Source of the DNA: Corallococcus sicarius
GTDB taxonomy: Bacteria; Myxococcota; Myxococcia; Myxococcales; Myxococcaceae
Direction: 5' to 3'
Assembly: GCF_003611735.1 (NCBI RefSeq)
Contig: NZ_RAWG01000032.1
Span: 1 to 50,733, forward strand
DNA length: 50,733 nucleotides
The notes beneath the pieces were generated by a model. The model searched no databases, was not told where the DNA came from, and saw only the letters and a program-made list of their open reading frames with translations. Each line of letters opens with the position of its first letter. Position 1 is the stretch's first letter. Positions 37,602 through 45,600 of this stretch are shown here, piece by piece. Position numbers and translations under genes: made by a program.

Positions 37602-38516
37602 ATGTCATTGCCCAAGGTGTTGCTGTGCGGGGGGCTGCTCGTCGGCACCCTCGCCGCGCCTCCCGCCGAAGCCCGTTTTGGCAAGCGCTCGGACTCCAAC
37701 GAAACGTCGAAGCCCGTCCACCCGGCCACGGCCATCGGCGTGGACGACGACGACGATGATGACGACGACGACGCGAAGCCGGACGAGGACGAGAACCGGC
37801 CGCAGCGGGCCCCGGTGACGGTGTCCTCCTCGGAGGACTCCTTTCGCTCCAGCGCATCGGACGACGCCGCCGCGGTCATCCTCGGCGCTGTCTTCGAGCT
37901 GCTGCTCAGCGGCCTGGGCGAGGTCATCATCACCACCGGCACGCACCACGGGGCCCAGCCCTCGGACGACCCGAACGAGGTGCCCCTGCCGGGCTCGCTG
38001 AAGCACGCCGTCCCGTTCTCCTTCCGCCTGGGGATGCAGATGGCGTCCTACTCGCGCGGGACGGGCCTGGACTTCGCGCTCGGCTGGGACCTCCACCGCT
38101 TCGGCGCGGACCTGCGCCTGGCGCGGCTGGAGGTGGCGCGAGGGGCCACGGACTTCCGCGATCCGAACTTCCTGGGGGCGTTCCACCTGGCGTACGCCCC
38201 CATCGTCCAGGACACCCTGCGCGTGCGCGGCGAATTGGGCGTCTCCACCGCGACCCTGGCCCGGGGCTTCTACGTCGGGCCCAGCCTGGGCATGTCCCTG
38301 GAGGCCTGCGTCCTGGGGCCGCTGGACGTGGAGGCCCGCATGCAGGTGACGCCCTTTCCGTACCGGCAGGCGGACCTGCGCGCCGGGCTCGCGCTGCACC
38401 TGGGCAGCCTGATGCTGCGCGGCGGGGTGCACGGCCTCTTCCTGGACCCCGACGTGAGCCCCACGGCCCGGGACAGGCTCTTCGGCCCCGAGTTCGGCCT
38501 GGGCTTCACGTTCTAG
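37602..38516 (+). CDS. Predicted exported outer-membrane protein with poly-Asp segment
   Basis: A 304-residue protein of unrecognised family. A signal peptide (about 1-25, ending PAEA before RFGKR) is followed by a low-complexity stretch with ten consecutive Asp residues (codons 37743-37772). Then come a hydrophobic helix (AAAVILGAVFELLLSGLGEV) and about 170 residues of alternating hydrophobic/polar strands with many Gly, ending in GLGFTF. The terminal Phe after such strands is the usual outer-membrane beta-barrel signature, so I infer a small barrel with an acidic N-terminal region. The Asp run may bind calcium or other cations. Confidence 0.75.
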   Translation: MSLPKVLLCGGLLVGTLAAPPAEARFGKRSDSNETSKPVHPATAIGVDDDDDDDDDDAKPDEDENRPQRAPVTVSSSEDSFRSSASDDAAAVILGAVFELLLSGLGEVIITTGTHHGAQPSDDPNEVPLPGSLKHAVPFSFRLGMQMASYSRGTGLDFALGWDLHRFGADLRLARLEVARGATDFRDPNFLGAFHLAYAPIVQDTLRVRGELGVSTATLARGFYVGPSLGMSLEACVLGPLDVEARMQVTPFPYRQADLRAGLALHLGSLMLRGGVHGLFLDPDVSPTARDRLFGPEFGLGFTF

Positions 38517-38589
38517 AAGGGCAGGGCCCCGCAAATGCCACGGGCCCGGCCGCGGGGGTGTACGCGGTCAGGCCCGTTGGACGTCATGT

Positions 38590-38607
38590 GCCCGCCGCAA
38601 GGCGGGC
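38590..38607. terminator. Bidirectional hairpin between convergent genes
   Basis: GCCCGCC (38590-38596), tetraloop GCAA and GGCGGGC (38601-38607). It lies between the outer-membrane protein gene and mrpC, 8 bases past the mrpC stop on the minus strand. A second, wider dyad ACGGGCC/GGCCCGT lies just upstream (about 38542-38576). Confidence 0.6.
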
Positions 38608-38615
38608 CGTGCGGC

Positions 38616-39362
38616 CTACTTCTCCTTGGAGGCCAGCTTGCGCAGGGCCTTCTGGTCACGCACGCAGAGGATGCGGCCGACGTTGCCGAGCACGCCCTCG
38701 CGCTTCATCTCGTTGATGAGCGTGGACACGAAGGAGCGCGAGGCGCCGACGAGGTCCGCCAGGTCCTGCTGGGTGATGCCGCGCAGGTCCGTCTCGCCGC
38801 CGTGCGGGCAGCGCTCGCCGTGGGCTTCCACCAGCGTCAGGAGGGTGTCCGCCAGCCGGGCCGGCACTTCCTTGAAGGTCAGGCCGAGCACGCGCTTGCG
38901 CAGCGAACGCACGCGGTCCGCGTAGGCGCGCACCACGTCCACCGCCAGGGCCGGACGGGCCTCCAGCTGGGCGCGGAAGTCACGGCCCTCGATGCTCCAC
39001 ACCTCGGCCTCGCCCGCGGCCACGGCCATCTCCTCGATGGGCGTCCCCTCGGGGCGGAACAGCTCGCCGAACAGGTCGCCCGGGCGCAGGATGGACACCA
39101 CCGAGCGGGTGCTGTTCTTGCCAATGCGCATCAGGCGCACGCGGCCGGACTTCAGCAGGTACACGCGGTCCGACGTGTCGCCGGGGCGGTAGATGGTCGA
39201 GTTGTGCGGGAAGGACTCGACCTTGAAGTAGCCCTTGAAGTCGATCGCTTCCTGGCCGGGAACCAGCTTGTTCGCCGTCACCATCATCCCGGAGCTGGTC
39301 GCCTGCAGGGGCGCCACGACGTTGGAACCGATGGGGCCGAGGGGGCGATTGAATCCGTGCAT
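38616..39362 (-). CDS. mrpC: CRP/FNR-family developmental transcription factor MrpC
   Basis: A 248-residue regulator, the length I recall for Myxococcus xanthus MrpC. The cyclic-nucleotide-binding beta-roll is at about 30-150 (GELFRPEG core), then the dimer helix, and a helix-turn-helix near the C-terminus (ITQQDLADLVGASRSFVSTLINEMKREG). ATG 39362 is chosen over upstream in-frame codons because GGAG precedes it at good spacing and the protein begins MHGFNRPLGP. In M. xanthus MrpC controls entry into fruiting-body development with FruA and represses its own gene. The mrpB and mrpA genes directly upstream on the same strand confirm the locus. Confidence 0.9.
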   Translation of the reverse strand: MHGFNRPLGPIGSNVVAPLQATSSGMMVTANKLVPGQEAIDFKGYFKVESFPHNSTIYRPGDTSDRVYLLKSGRVRLMRIGKNSTRSVVSILRPGDLFGELFRPEGTPIEEMAVAAGEAEVWSIEGRDFRAQLEARPALAVDVVRAYADRVRSLRKRVLGLTFKEVPARLADTLLTLVEAHGERCPHGGETDLRGITQQDLADLVGASRSFVSTLINEMKREGVLGNVGRILCVRDQKALRKLASKEK

Positions 39363-39441
39363 GGGGGATCTCCTGGAATCTGAGGGAAGGAAGCGTGGGG
39401 AAGGTTGGCTGGCCTGTCTGCGGCGAGCTGACCTTGCTCTT

Positions 39442-39457
39442 TCCAAGAGCCGTGCCA
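39442..39457 (-). promoter_or_regulatory. Sigma-54-like promoter of mrpC
   Basis: On the minus strand TGGCAC, five bases, then TTGGA. The -24 element is perfect; the -12 has GG instead of GC. A start near 39431 would give a leader of about 70 bases before the mrpC ATG. Confidence 0.5.
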
Positions 39458-39561
39458 GAGGTGCTTCAACTATTCCCAGGGGAACAGTTCCAGGAATGCC
39501 GGGTACTTAGCGCTCCAACCGGGTACGAACCCCCCAACTGTGTCCGAAACCTGAAACAAAA

Positions 39562-39599
39562 CGTTCAAACAGTCTGATCAATTTGAACGAAACGTTCAA
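39562..39599. promoter_or_regulatory. Palindromic sites likely bound by MrpB
   Basis: A perfect 17-bp palindrome TTGAACG-AAA-CGTTCAA (39583-39599) and a second CGTTCAA (39562-39568) with a degenerate partner. The centres are about 31 bp (three helical turns) apart, some 130-165 bp upstream of the expected mrpC start, as suits an enhancer-binding protein. Confidence 0.5.
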
Positions 39600-39643
39600 G
39601 GAGGCCCGGGGACTGTCCGGCCAGGGACAGTGGAAGGACAGTG

Positions 39644-41101
39644 TCAGGAAGCATCCTTCACCGGGTAAGGGTGCACCTGTGGACCCTGGCCCTGTGCAAG
39701 ACCGAACTTTTGAAGCTTTCGTTCAAGGGTCGGACGGCTGATGCCAAGAATCTGACAGGTGCGGCCCTTGTGGCCCTTGGTGACGGCCATGGCGCGGGCA
39801 ATGAGCTGCCGCTCGGCCTCTTCCAGGGTGGGGATGAGGCTGGCGTCATCCACGGCGGGGGCGGCGAACATGGGGCCGCCCGGGGCGGAGGCGCGGCTGG
39901 CCTCCGGGCTGGGGACGACGGGCTCCAGGGCGGGCAGGTCGTCGCCGCGCAGCACGTCGCCGGGGGCGAGCACGACGGCGCGGGTGAGGACGTTCTCCAG
40001 CTCGCGCACGTTGCCGCGCCAGGGCAGCTGCGTGAGGCGCTCCATGACCTCCTGGGGCACGCGGGTGACGCGCTTGTGCACCTTCTCGTTGATGCGCTCC
40101 AGCATGTGCTTCACGAGCAGGGAGATGTCCTCGCGCCGCTCGCGCAGGGGCGGGATGAACAGGGTGATGACCTTGAGGCGCTGGTAGAGGTCCTCGCGGA
40201 AGCGGCCCTGGGCCACCTCGTCGGAGAGGGTGCGGTGGGTGGCGGCGATGACGCGCGCGCGCAGCTTCACGCGCTTGACGCCGCCCACGCGCTCGAACTC
40301 GCGCTCCTGGAGGACTCGCAGCAGCTTCGCCTGGAGCATCAGCGACATGTCGCCAATCTCGTCCAGGAAGACGGTGCCGTCCTCGGCCAGCTCGAACTTG
40401 CCGGGCTTGCCGGCGACGGCGCCCGTGAAGGCGCCCTTCTCGTGGCCGAACAGCTCGCTCTCCAGGAGCGTGTCCACGATGGCGGAGCAGTTGATGCCGA
40501 TGAAGGGGCGCGGCTCGTCGTAGGAGTAGTTGTGGATGACGCGGGCGATGAGCTCCTTGCCGGTGCCGCTCTCGCCGGTAATCAGCACGGTGGCGGCGCT
40601 GCCCGTCACCTTGCCGATCTCCTTCACCAGCTGCTGCATGGAGACGCTGGTGCCCACGATGTCGCCCAGGCGGACGACGGCGTTCTCGCGGTGGACCTCG
40701 TCCGCGCGGCGCGACAGCTGGCGGTACTCCAGCGCGCGCTCCACGACCAGGTCCAGGGCGGCCGGGTCGGGGAAGGGCTTGTGGATGTAGTCGAACGCAC
40801 CGGCCTTCATGGCCCGGATGGTCGTCTCCATGTCGTGGTAGGCGGTGACGAGGATGATGCGCGCGTCGCCGCACAGGCCCTTCATCTCCTCGATGATCTC
40901 CAGGCCCGTCCGGTCCGGGAGCATCATGTCCAGGATGACGACGCTGGGCATGTTCTCCTGGGCGGCCTTCAGCCCGGCGGCGGCGCTGGTGGCGGTGACC
41001 ACCTGGTAGCGCGGCTGCCCGTCCTGCTCGATGTCCTCGAAGTGCATCGTGAGGGTTTCGAGCAGCGACACGTCGTCATCGACGATGAGGAGGGTCTCCA
41101 T
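39644..41101 (-). CDS. mrpB: NtrC-family sigma-54 enhancer-binding response regulator MrpB
   Basis: A 485-residue activator with the full three-domain layout. The receiver (1-125) has phosphoacceptor D58 (VILDMML). The AAA+ domain (about 150-385) has Walker A GESGTGKE, the sigma-54-contacting GAFTGA loop and Walker B VFLDEIGD. A C-terminal Fis-type helix-turn-helix (ITCQILGISRPTLERKLQKFG-like segment; here TCQILGISRPTLERKLQKFG) follows a variable linker. It is expected to activate mrpC from the palindromes upstream of that gene. The partner kinase gene mrpA ends 7 bases before this start. In M. xanthus MrpB is essential for mrpC expression and development. Confidence 0.9.
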   Translation of the reverse strand: METLLIVDDDVSLLETLTMHFEDIEQDGQPRYQVVTATSAAAGLKAAQENMPSVVILDMMLPDRTGLEIIEEMKGLCGDARIILVTAYHDMETTIRAMKAGAFDYIHKPFPDPAALDLVVERALEYRQLSRRADEVHRENAVVRLGDIVGTSVSMQQLVKEIGKVTGSAATVLITGESGTGKELIARVIHNYSYDEPRPFIGINCSAIVDTLLESELFGHEKGAFTGAVAGKPGKFELAEDGTVFLDEIGDMSLMLQAKLLRVLQEREFERVGGVKRVKLRARVIAATHRTLSDEVAQGRFREDLYQRLKVITLFIPPLRERREDISLLVKHMLERINEKVHKRVTRVPQEVMERLTQLPWRGNVRELENVLTRAVVLAPGDVLRGDDLPALEPVVPSPEASRASAPGGPMFAAPAVDDASLIPTLEEAERQLIARAMAVTKGHKGRTCQILGISRPTLERKLQKFGLAQGQGPQVHPYPVKDAS

Positions 41102-41108
41102 GGGGCTC

Positions 41109-42086
41109 TCAGGCTGCGAACGTCAGCGTGAACACCATCCCCGGTTCGGCGCTTCCTTCCGCCACCACGTCGCCCCCCACGCCGGTCATCACCCGCCGCA
41201 GGGCAGCCAGGGACAGCCCCGCTCCCCGGGCCAGCCGCGAGCCGAACGGATCGAACAGCGTGCCGCGCTCCTCGGGCGGCAGGGCCGCGGCCGGGTCGTC
41301 CAGGATGAGGCTCACATGGCCGGGGGTGGCCTGACGCAGGGTCACCTGCACGCGTCCTTCCTCCGGCAGGCCCATGGCCACGTTGAGCAGGACCTGGGCG
41401 AGCACCGGCCTCAACCGGTTGGGATCCACCCGAACGCGGGGCAGGTCCGCCTCTTCCTTCACATCCACCTCGATGCGGCGCTCGGCGAGTTCAGGGGCCA
41501 CCATGGCGGTCGCCTCCTGGACGACCGAGCGCAGCGGGTGGGAGTCCAGGTTCGCGGCGCCCTCCCGGCCGTACTCGGACAGGAGCCAGAGCATGCGCTC
41601 CATGGTGCGGATCTCCCGGTTGGCGATGGTGAGCCGCCGCTTGTCGCGGTCCGACAGGCCGGTGTTCCGCGCGAGCGTCTGCACCGCCATCTTCACGGAC
41701 GACAGCGGGTTGCGGATCTCATGGCTGAGCGACGACGACAGCCGCGAAATCTGCACCGGCGGCGCTCCCTCCAACACCGCGCCCAGGTCGAGCACGCCCG
41801 CGGAGGCCTCCTCGCCGTCCATGCCCAGCACGAGCCGCAGGTGGGTGGGGGGCGTGCCGCCTCCCGGGGCCACGACGACGAACTCCACGCCCCGGCGGTC
41901 CTCGCGGGCCCTCGCGTCCAGCTCGCGGGCGCGCTCCTGGGTGATGCCGAGGGCCGTGTGCAGGGGGATGCCCATCAGCGCGGAGGCCGCGCGGCGCAAC
42001 ACCGTGGCGCAGTCGCCCTCGGCGCGCGTGACCCGGAGGTTGGGGGACCAGGCGAGCTGTGCGACTTGCAGGAGTTGGGCGTTCAT
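41109..42086 (-). CDS. mrpA: Cytoplasmic sensor histidine kinase MrpA
   Basis: A 325-residue kinase without membrane segments or signal peptide. The N-terminal ~110 residues form a PAS-like sensory region. The dimerization domain has the H-box SHEIRNPLSS (H122). The ATPase domain is shortened and degenerate: an N-box-like LLNVAMG, a DDPAAALPPEERG segment in the G1 area, and GAGLSLAALRRVM as the G2 box. In M. xanthus MrpA modulates MrpB and is thought to act mainly as a phosphatase, which would fit a weak ATP lid. mrpA and mrpB form an operon. The start is only 43 bases from the divergent start at 42130, so the mrpAB promoter must lie in or beside that gene. Confidence 0.85.
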   Translation of the reverse strand: MNAQLLQVAQLAWSPNLRVTRAEGDCATVLRRAASALMGIPLHTALGITQERARELDARAREDRRGVEFVVVAPGGGTPPTHLRLVLGMDGEEASAGVLDLGAVLEGAPPVQISRLSSSLSHEIRNPLSSVKMAVQTLARNTGLSDRDKRRLTIANREIRTMERMLWLLSEYGREGAANLDSHPLRSVVQEATAMVAPELAERRIEVDVKEEADLPRVRVDPNRLRPVLAQVLLNVAMGLPEEGRVQVTLRQATPGHVSLILDDPAAALPPEERGTLFDPFGSRLARGAGLSLAALRRVMTGVGGDVVAEGSAEPGMVFTLTFAA

Positions 42087-42129
42087 TGGTGGGCCTGAAA
42101 CATACCGGGTAAGGTTCCGCGCTGTCCCT

Positions 42130-45051
42130 ATGTCCGGATCCGCGCGTTTTCCGAAGAACCTTGTGGCCGCCCTTCTGTTCCTCTCGGGGTCGACCGCGCT
42201 GGTTTATGAGCTGGTGTGGTCCAAATACCTGGGGAACGTCCTGGGCAACAGCGGCCAGGCCCACGCCGTGGTGTTGGCGACGTTCATGGGGGGCCTCGCC
42301 CTGGGGGCATCTGTCTTCGGGCGGACAGCCGACCGGGTGAAGAGCCCCCTGGCCCTCTACGGCCTGCTGGAGCTGGGCGTGGGGCTGTACGCCCTGGCGT
42401 TCCCCGCCGTGCTCCGCGTGCTGGAGGCGGGGTGGCTGGCGGTGGCGCCGAGCGTGCCGGAGGGCCTGCGCGTGGGCCCCCGCCTGCTCGTGGCCGCGCT
42501 GTCGCTGGTGGTGCCCACGCTGCTCATGGGCGGCACGCTGCCGGCGCTGGTGAGACACTTCGCGGCGAGCCTCGCCGGGGTGCGGCGGGAATTGGCGCGG
42601 CTGTATGCCATCAACAGCCTGGGCGCGGCGCTGGGGGCCTACATCGCGGGGACGCGGCTGGTGCCGGCGATTGGATTGTCCGCGTCCGCGACGCTGGCCG
42701 CGGGGCTCAACCTGCTCCTGGCGGTGGCGGCGCTGGCGCTCGCCCGGAGCCATCCGCCGGCGCTCGCCGGGGTGCGCGAGGGCGACGCGTCAGGTGGGGA
42801 CGAGGTGGCCTACCCGCGCCGCGCCGTGCGGGCCGCGCTGTGGGGGGTGCTGCTGTCGGGCTTCACGTCGATGCTGTACCAGGTGACGTGGATCCGCCTG
42901 CTGTCCATCGTCCTGGGCGCGTCCACGTATGCCTTCACGCTCATCCTGACGGCGTTCATCCTGGGCATCGGCCTGGGCAGCTTCTGGCTGATGACGCGCA
43001 AGGAGGGGGTGGATTCGCTCCGGCTCTACGGGCGGACGCAGGTGGCGCTCGTGGTGAGCCTCTGCGTGGCCCTGCCGCTGTACGTGCGGCTGCCGCACCT
43101 GTTCCACCGCGCGGAGTGGCTGCTGACGCGCACGCTGGACGCGTGGCCCGTGTTCCAGGGGCTCACCTTCGCGTTCTGCTGCGCGGTGCTGCTCATCCCC
43201 ACGTTCTTCATGGGCGCCGCGTTCCCGGCCGCCGCGCGCGTGGCGACGGCGAAGGTGTCCGAGGTGGGGCGCCAGCTGGGCGGCGTGTACCTGTGGAACA
43301 CGGTGGGCACCATCACCGGTTCGGCGCTGGGCGGGCTGGTGCTGATGCCGTGGTGGGGCATGGAGGGCAACTTCGTCGCGGGCGTGGTGGCGAACCTCGC
43401 GGCGGCGGCGCTGGCGTTCAGCGCGGCGCCGGCGAAGGCGAAGGCGAACGCGAGGACCCCGTCCAGCGCCCTGTCGTCCGTGCCGTGGCGCGCGCTGTGG
43501 CCGGTGGGCCTGGCGGCGCTCCTGGCGGTCGTGGTGCTGGGCGGCATGCGGGGCTGGGCGGTGCGCCTGAGCAGCATCGCGTCCATCCGGATGCACCAGA
43601 AGCCGCCGGACACGTACGCGGAGCTGGTGCGGAACATGGAGCGGGACATCCGCCCGGTGTTCTACGCGGACGACACCTTCGCCACGGTGCTGGTGGGCGA
43701 CGTGCCGCGCGACGGGCACCGCTTCATGAAGCTCAACGGCAAGGTGGACGCCTCCAACGGCAGCGACGTGGAGACGCAGGTGGTGGCGGGCCACCTGGGG
43801 GTGCTCTTGCACGCGCGCGAGCCGGAGAACGTGCTCCTCGTGGGCGCGGGCGCGGCCATCACCGCGGGCAGCGTGCTGGCCCACCCGGTGAAGCACCTGG
43901 ACATGGTGGAGATATCCCCGGCCGTGATTGACGGGGCGCGCCTGTTCAAGGCGGACAACCGCAACGCGGTGGATGATCCGCGCACGCACGTGCACGTGGA
44001 CGACGCGAAGACGTTCATGGCGCTGGCGTCGCGCAAGTACGACCTGGTGGTGAGCGTGCCCTCCAACCCGTGGGTGGCGGGCGTGTCCGGCCTCTTCACG
44101 CGCGACTTCTTCCAGACCGTGGACCGGCACCTCACGGACGACGGCGTGCTGGTGCAGTGGATCCACACCTACGAGAGCAACGAGGAGCTCATCCGGCTGG
44201 TGGTGCGGACGCTGCGCGACACCTTCCCGCATGCCACCACCTGGCTGGGCCCGCACGACCTCATCCTGGTGGCCAGCCGCAAGCCGCTCGTGTTCGACGC
44301 GGCGCGGGTGGCTGAACGGATGGCCCGGACGGAGGCGAAGAAGGACCTGGACCGGGTGGACCTCCACGACGTGTTCGCGCTCCTGTCCAAGCAGGTGCAC
44401 AGCGACGCGGGCCAACTGGCGTTCGCGGGGCCGGGGCCCATCAACACGGATGATCACAACGTGCTGGAGTACGCGTCCCCCATCGCCTTCTTCCTGGCGG
44501 ACCTGGACGTGCGGGTGAAGGACGAGCGCCGCGCGCCGGAAGGAGGCCCGGGGCTGTTCCTGCACGACTACCTGCGCAATCACCCGCCCACCGCGGAACA
44601 GGCCGCGTTGCTGTACCGGAACATCGAGCGCTTCCACGCGGGCAATGATCCGATGGTGCGGGGCGTGGCCACGCTGTGGCGCTCGCTGGCGCCGGACAGT
44701 CCGGAGGCCGCGCTCGCCGTGGGCCGCGCGGCGCTCGCGCAGAACGACCTGACGATGGCGGCCTCGCTGCTGGATCCCGAGGTCGCGAAGGGGGGGCGCT
44801 CCCCGGAGCTGGTGGCGGCCTGGCTCCAACTCGTGACGGCCCGCGCGTGGGCCACCCGGACGGTGTGGACGCCGGTGGCCACCGACGCGGCGCTCGCGCT
44901 GGGGCGCGACGTGGCGGGCCAGCACCCGGCGCATGAGGGGCTCCAGAAGGCCCTGCGCGGCCTGTGTGGCGCGCTGCCGCAGAACGCGTGCGCGAAGGGC
45001 TCCGCGAATGCTCCGAAGCCGCCTCCCGTCGTCACCCCCGGAGGCCCGTGA
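42130..45051 (+). CDS. Fused membrane transporter-like / spermidine-synthase-like protein with C-terminal helical repeats
   Basis: A 973-residue protein. The N-terminal ~480 residues hold about 12-14 hydrophobic helices in two related halves (LVYELVWSKYLGNVLG and MLYQVTWIRLLSIVLGAS begin each half). A soluble domain (about 510-790) has the Rossmann layout of spermidine synthases (NVLLVGAG, MVEISPAVIDGARLF, SNPWVAGVSGLFTRDFF). The aminopropyl-donor GGGDG motif is replaced by GAGAAITAG, so polyamine synthesis is doubtful. The last ~180 residues look like TPR helices. ATG 42130 is chosen because the preceding in-frame codons overlap mrpA. This fused family is common in bacteria but without a settled function. 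Confidence 0.8.
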   Translation: MSGSARFPKNLVAALLFLSGSTALVYELVWSKYLGNVLGNSGQAHAVVLATFMGGLALGASVFGRTADRVKSPLALYGLLELGVGLYALAFPAVLRVLEAGWLAVAPSVPEGLRVGPRLLVAALSLVVPTLLMGGTLPALVRHFAASLAGVRRELARLYAINSLGAALGAYIAGTRLVPAIGLSASATLAAGLNLLLAVAALALARSHPPALAGVREGDASGGDEVAYPRRAVRAALWGVLLSGFTSMLYQVTWIRLLSIVLGASTYAFTLILTAFILGIGLGSFWLMTRKEGVDSLRLYGRTQVALVVSLCVALPLYVRLPHLFHRAEWLLTRTLDAWPVFQGLTFAFCCAVLLIPTFFMGAAFPAAARVATAKVSEVGRQLGGVYLWNTVGTITGSALGGLVLMPWWGMEGNFVAGVVANLAAAALAFSAAPAKAKANARTPSSALSSVPWRALWPVGLAALLAVVVLGGMRGWAVRLSSIASIRMHQKPPDTYAELVRNMERDIRPVFYADDTFATVLVGDVPRDGHRFMKLNGKVDASNGSDVETQVVAGHLGVLLHAREPENVLLVGAGAAITAGSVLAHPVKHLDMVEISPAVIDGARLFKADNRNAVDDPRTHVHVDDAKTFMALASRKYDLVVSVPSNPWVAGVSGLFTRDFFQTVDRHLTDDGVLVQWIHTYESNEELIRLVVRTLRDTFPHATTWLGPHDLILVASRKPLVFDAARVAERMARTEAKKDLDRVDLHDVFALLSKQVHSDAGQLAFAGPGPINTDDHNVLEYASPIAFFLADLDVRVKDERRAPEGGPGLFLHDYLRNHPPTAEQAALLYRNIERFHAGNDPMVRGVATLWRSLAPDSPEAALAVGRAALAQNDLTMAASLLDPEVAKGGRSPELVAAWLQLVTARAWATRTVWTPVATDAALALGRDVAGQHPAHEGLQKALRGLCGALPQNACAKGSANAPKPPPVVTPGGP

Positions 45052-45074
45052 AACACCTCCCGCACGCTGTTTCA
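45049..45074 (+). terminator. Hairpin at the end of the fused membrane protein gene
   Basis: TGAAACA, overlapping the stop codon, and TGTTTCA form a 7-bp stem with a 12-base loop. There is no T-tract. Confidence 0.4.
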
Positions 45075-45175
45075 GGGCGTCGAGTGGGTCCAGGTGCCTG
45101 GAATCATTGCTCTCATCCCCCATCCTCCCGATGACGGATGGAGGTCCAGGTGGGATCGTTCTACTGTCCGTTTCG

Positions 45176-45194
45176 ACCCTGACTCCCGCAGGGT
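45176..45194. repeat. Inverted repeat upstream of the pilin gene
   Basis: ACCCTG (45176-45181) and CAGGGT (45189-45194) with a 7-base spacer, about 37 bases before the pilin ATG. It is a possible operator or 5'-leader hairpin. The rest of the 179-bp gap holds another short dyad (CCATCC/GGATGG, 45120-45141) and no gene. Confidence 0.35.
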
Positions 45195-45230
45195 GAGTTT
45201 CCCACCGCTGCACGACCCCCGGAGTTTCCC

Positions 45231-45497
45231 ATGAAGACGCTTTCGAAGAAGCAGCAGACGCAGCTGCGCAAGTCCCGTGGTCAGGGCATGACCGAGTACA
45301 TCATCATCGTTGCGCTGATCGCCATCGCGGCCATCGGCGTCATCACGCTGTTCGGCGACAACATCCGCCTGCTGTTCGGCGCCTCCGCGGCGGCCCTGGC
45401 CGGCCAGGACGACGTGACGAACGACGGCAAGGCGTCCGACGACACCCTGAACAAGAAGACGATGAAGACGTTCGGCCAGAACAACACCGCGTACTGA
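45231..45497 (+). CDS. Flp/Tad-type pilin
   Basis: An 88-residue small prepilin. A basic leader (KTLSKKQQTQLRKSRG) ends at G17, and the mature start QGMTEY places Glu at +5 and Tyr at +6, the type IVb Flp processing rule for a prepilin peptidase of the TadV class. A hydrophobic helix follows (IIIVALIAIAAIGVITLF), then a short hydrophilic C-terminus. Flp pilins build thin adhesive fibres secreted by the Tad machinery. No tad gene is present in the window, so the pilin is encoded apart from its secretion system or has another role. It stands alone, with a strong terminator downstream. Confidence 0.8.
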   Translation: MKTLSKKQQTQLRKSRGQGMTEYIIIVALIAIAAIGVITLFGDNIRLLFGASAAALAGQDDVTNDGKASDDTLNKKTMKTFGQNNTAY

Positions 45498-45560
45498 GCC
45501 GCGCCCGGAGCCGGGAGGCGTGGGCAGGACCCTCGGGTCGGCCGTGCTTCCCCTCCAGCG

Positions 45561-45600
45561 AATGGCAGGTCCCTCCATCCGGAAGGGCCTGCCATTTTCA
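45561..45600 (+). terminator. Intrinsic terminator after the pilin gene
   Basis: AATGGCAGG (45561-45569) pairs with CCTGCCATT (45588-45596), extended by T-G, C-G and C-G pairs, with the T-rich tail TTCATTT. This is the most canonical terminator in the window. It also abuts the stop of the convergent membrane protein gene. Confidence 0.8.

Larger units (their letters stand above)
39363..39643 (-). promoter_or_regulatory. mrpC upstream regulatory region (281 bp)
   Basis: A non-coding region between mrpB and mrpC. It contains a sigma-54-like promoter (39442-39457) and a TTGAACG/CGTTCAA palindrome with an extra half-site (39562-39599). A further dyad ACTGTCC...GGACAGT lies at about 39610-39631, followed by a repeat of GGACAGT. 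Known biology (MrpB activating a sigma-54 promoter, MrpC binding its own upstream region) fits this layout. Confidence 0.65.

Noticed and set aside
41374-42129. Upstream extension of the fused membrane protein to 41374
   Set aside because: Ser/Arg-rich shadow of mrpA on the other strand. The membrane protein sequence starts at the ATG at 42130.
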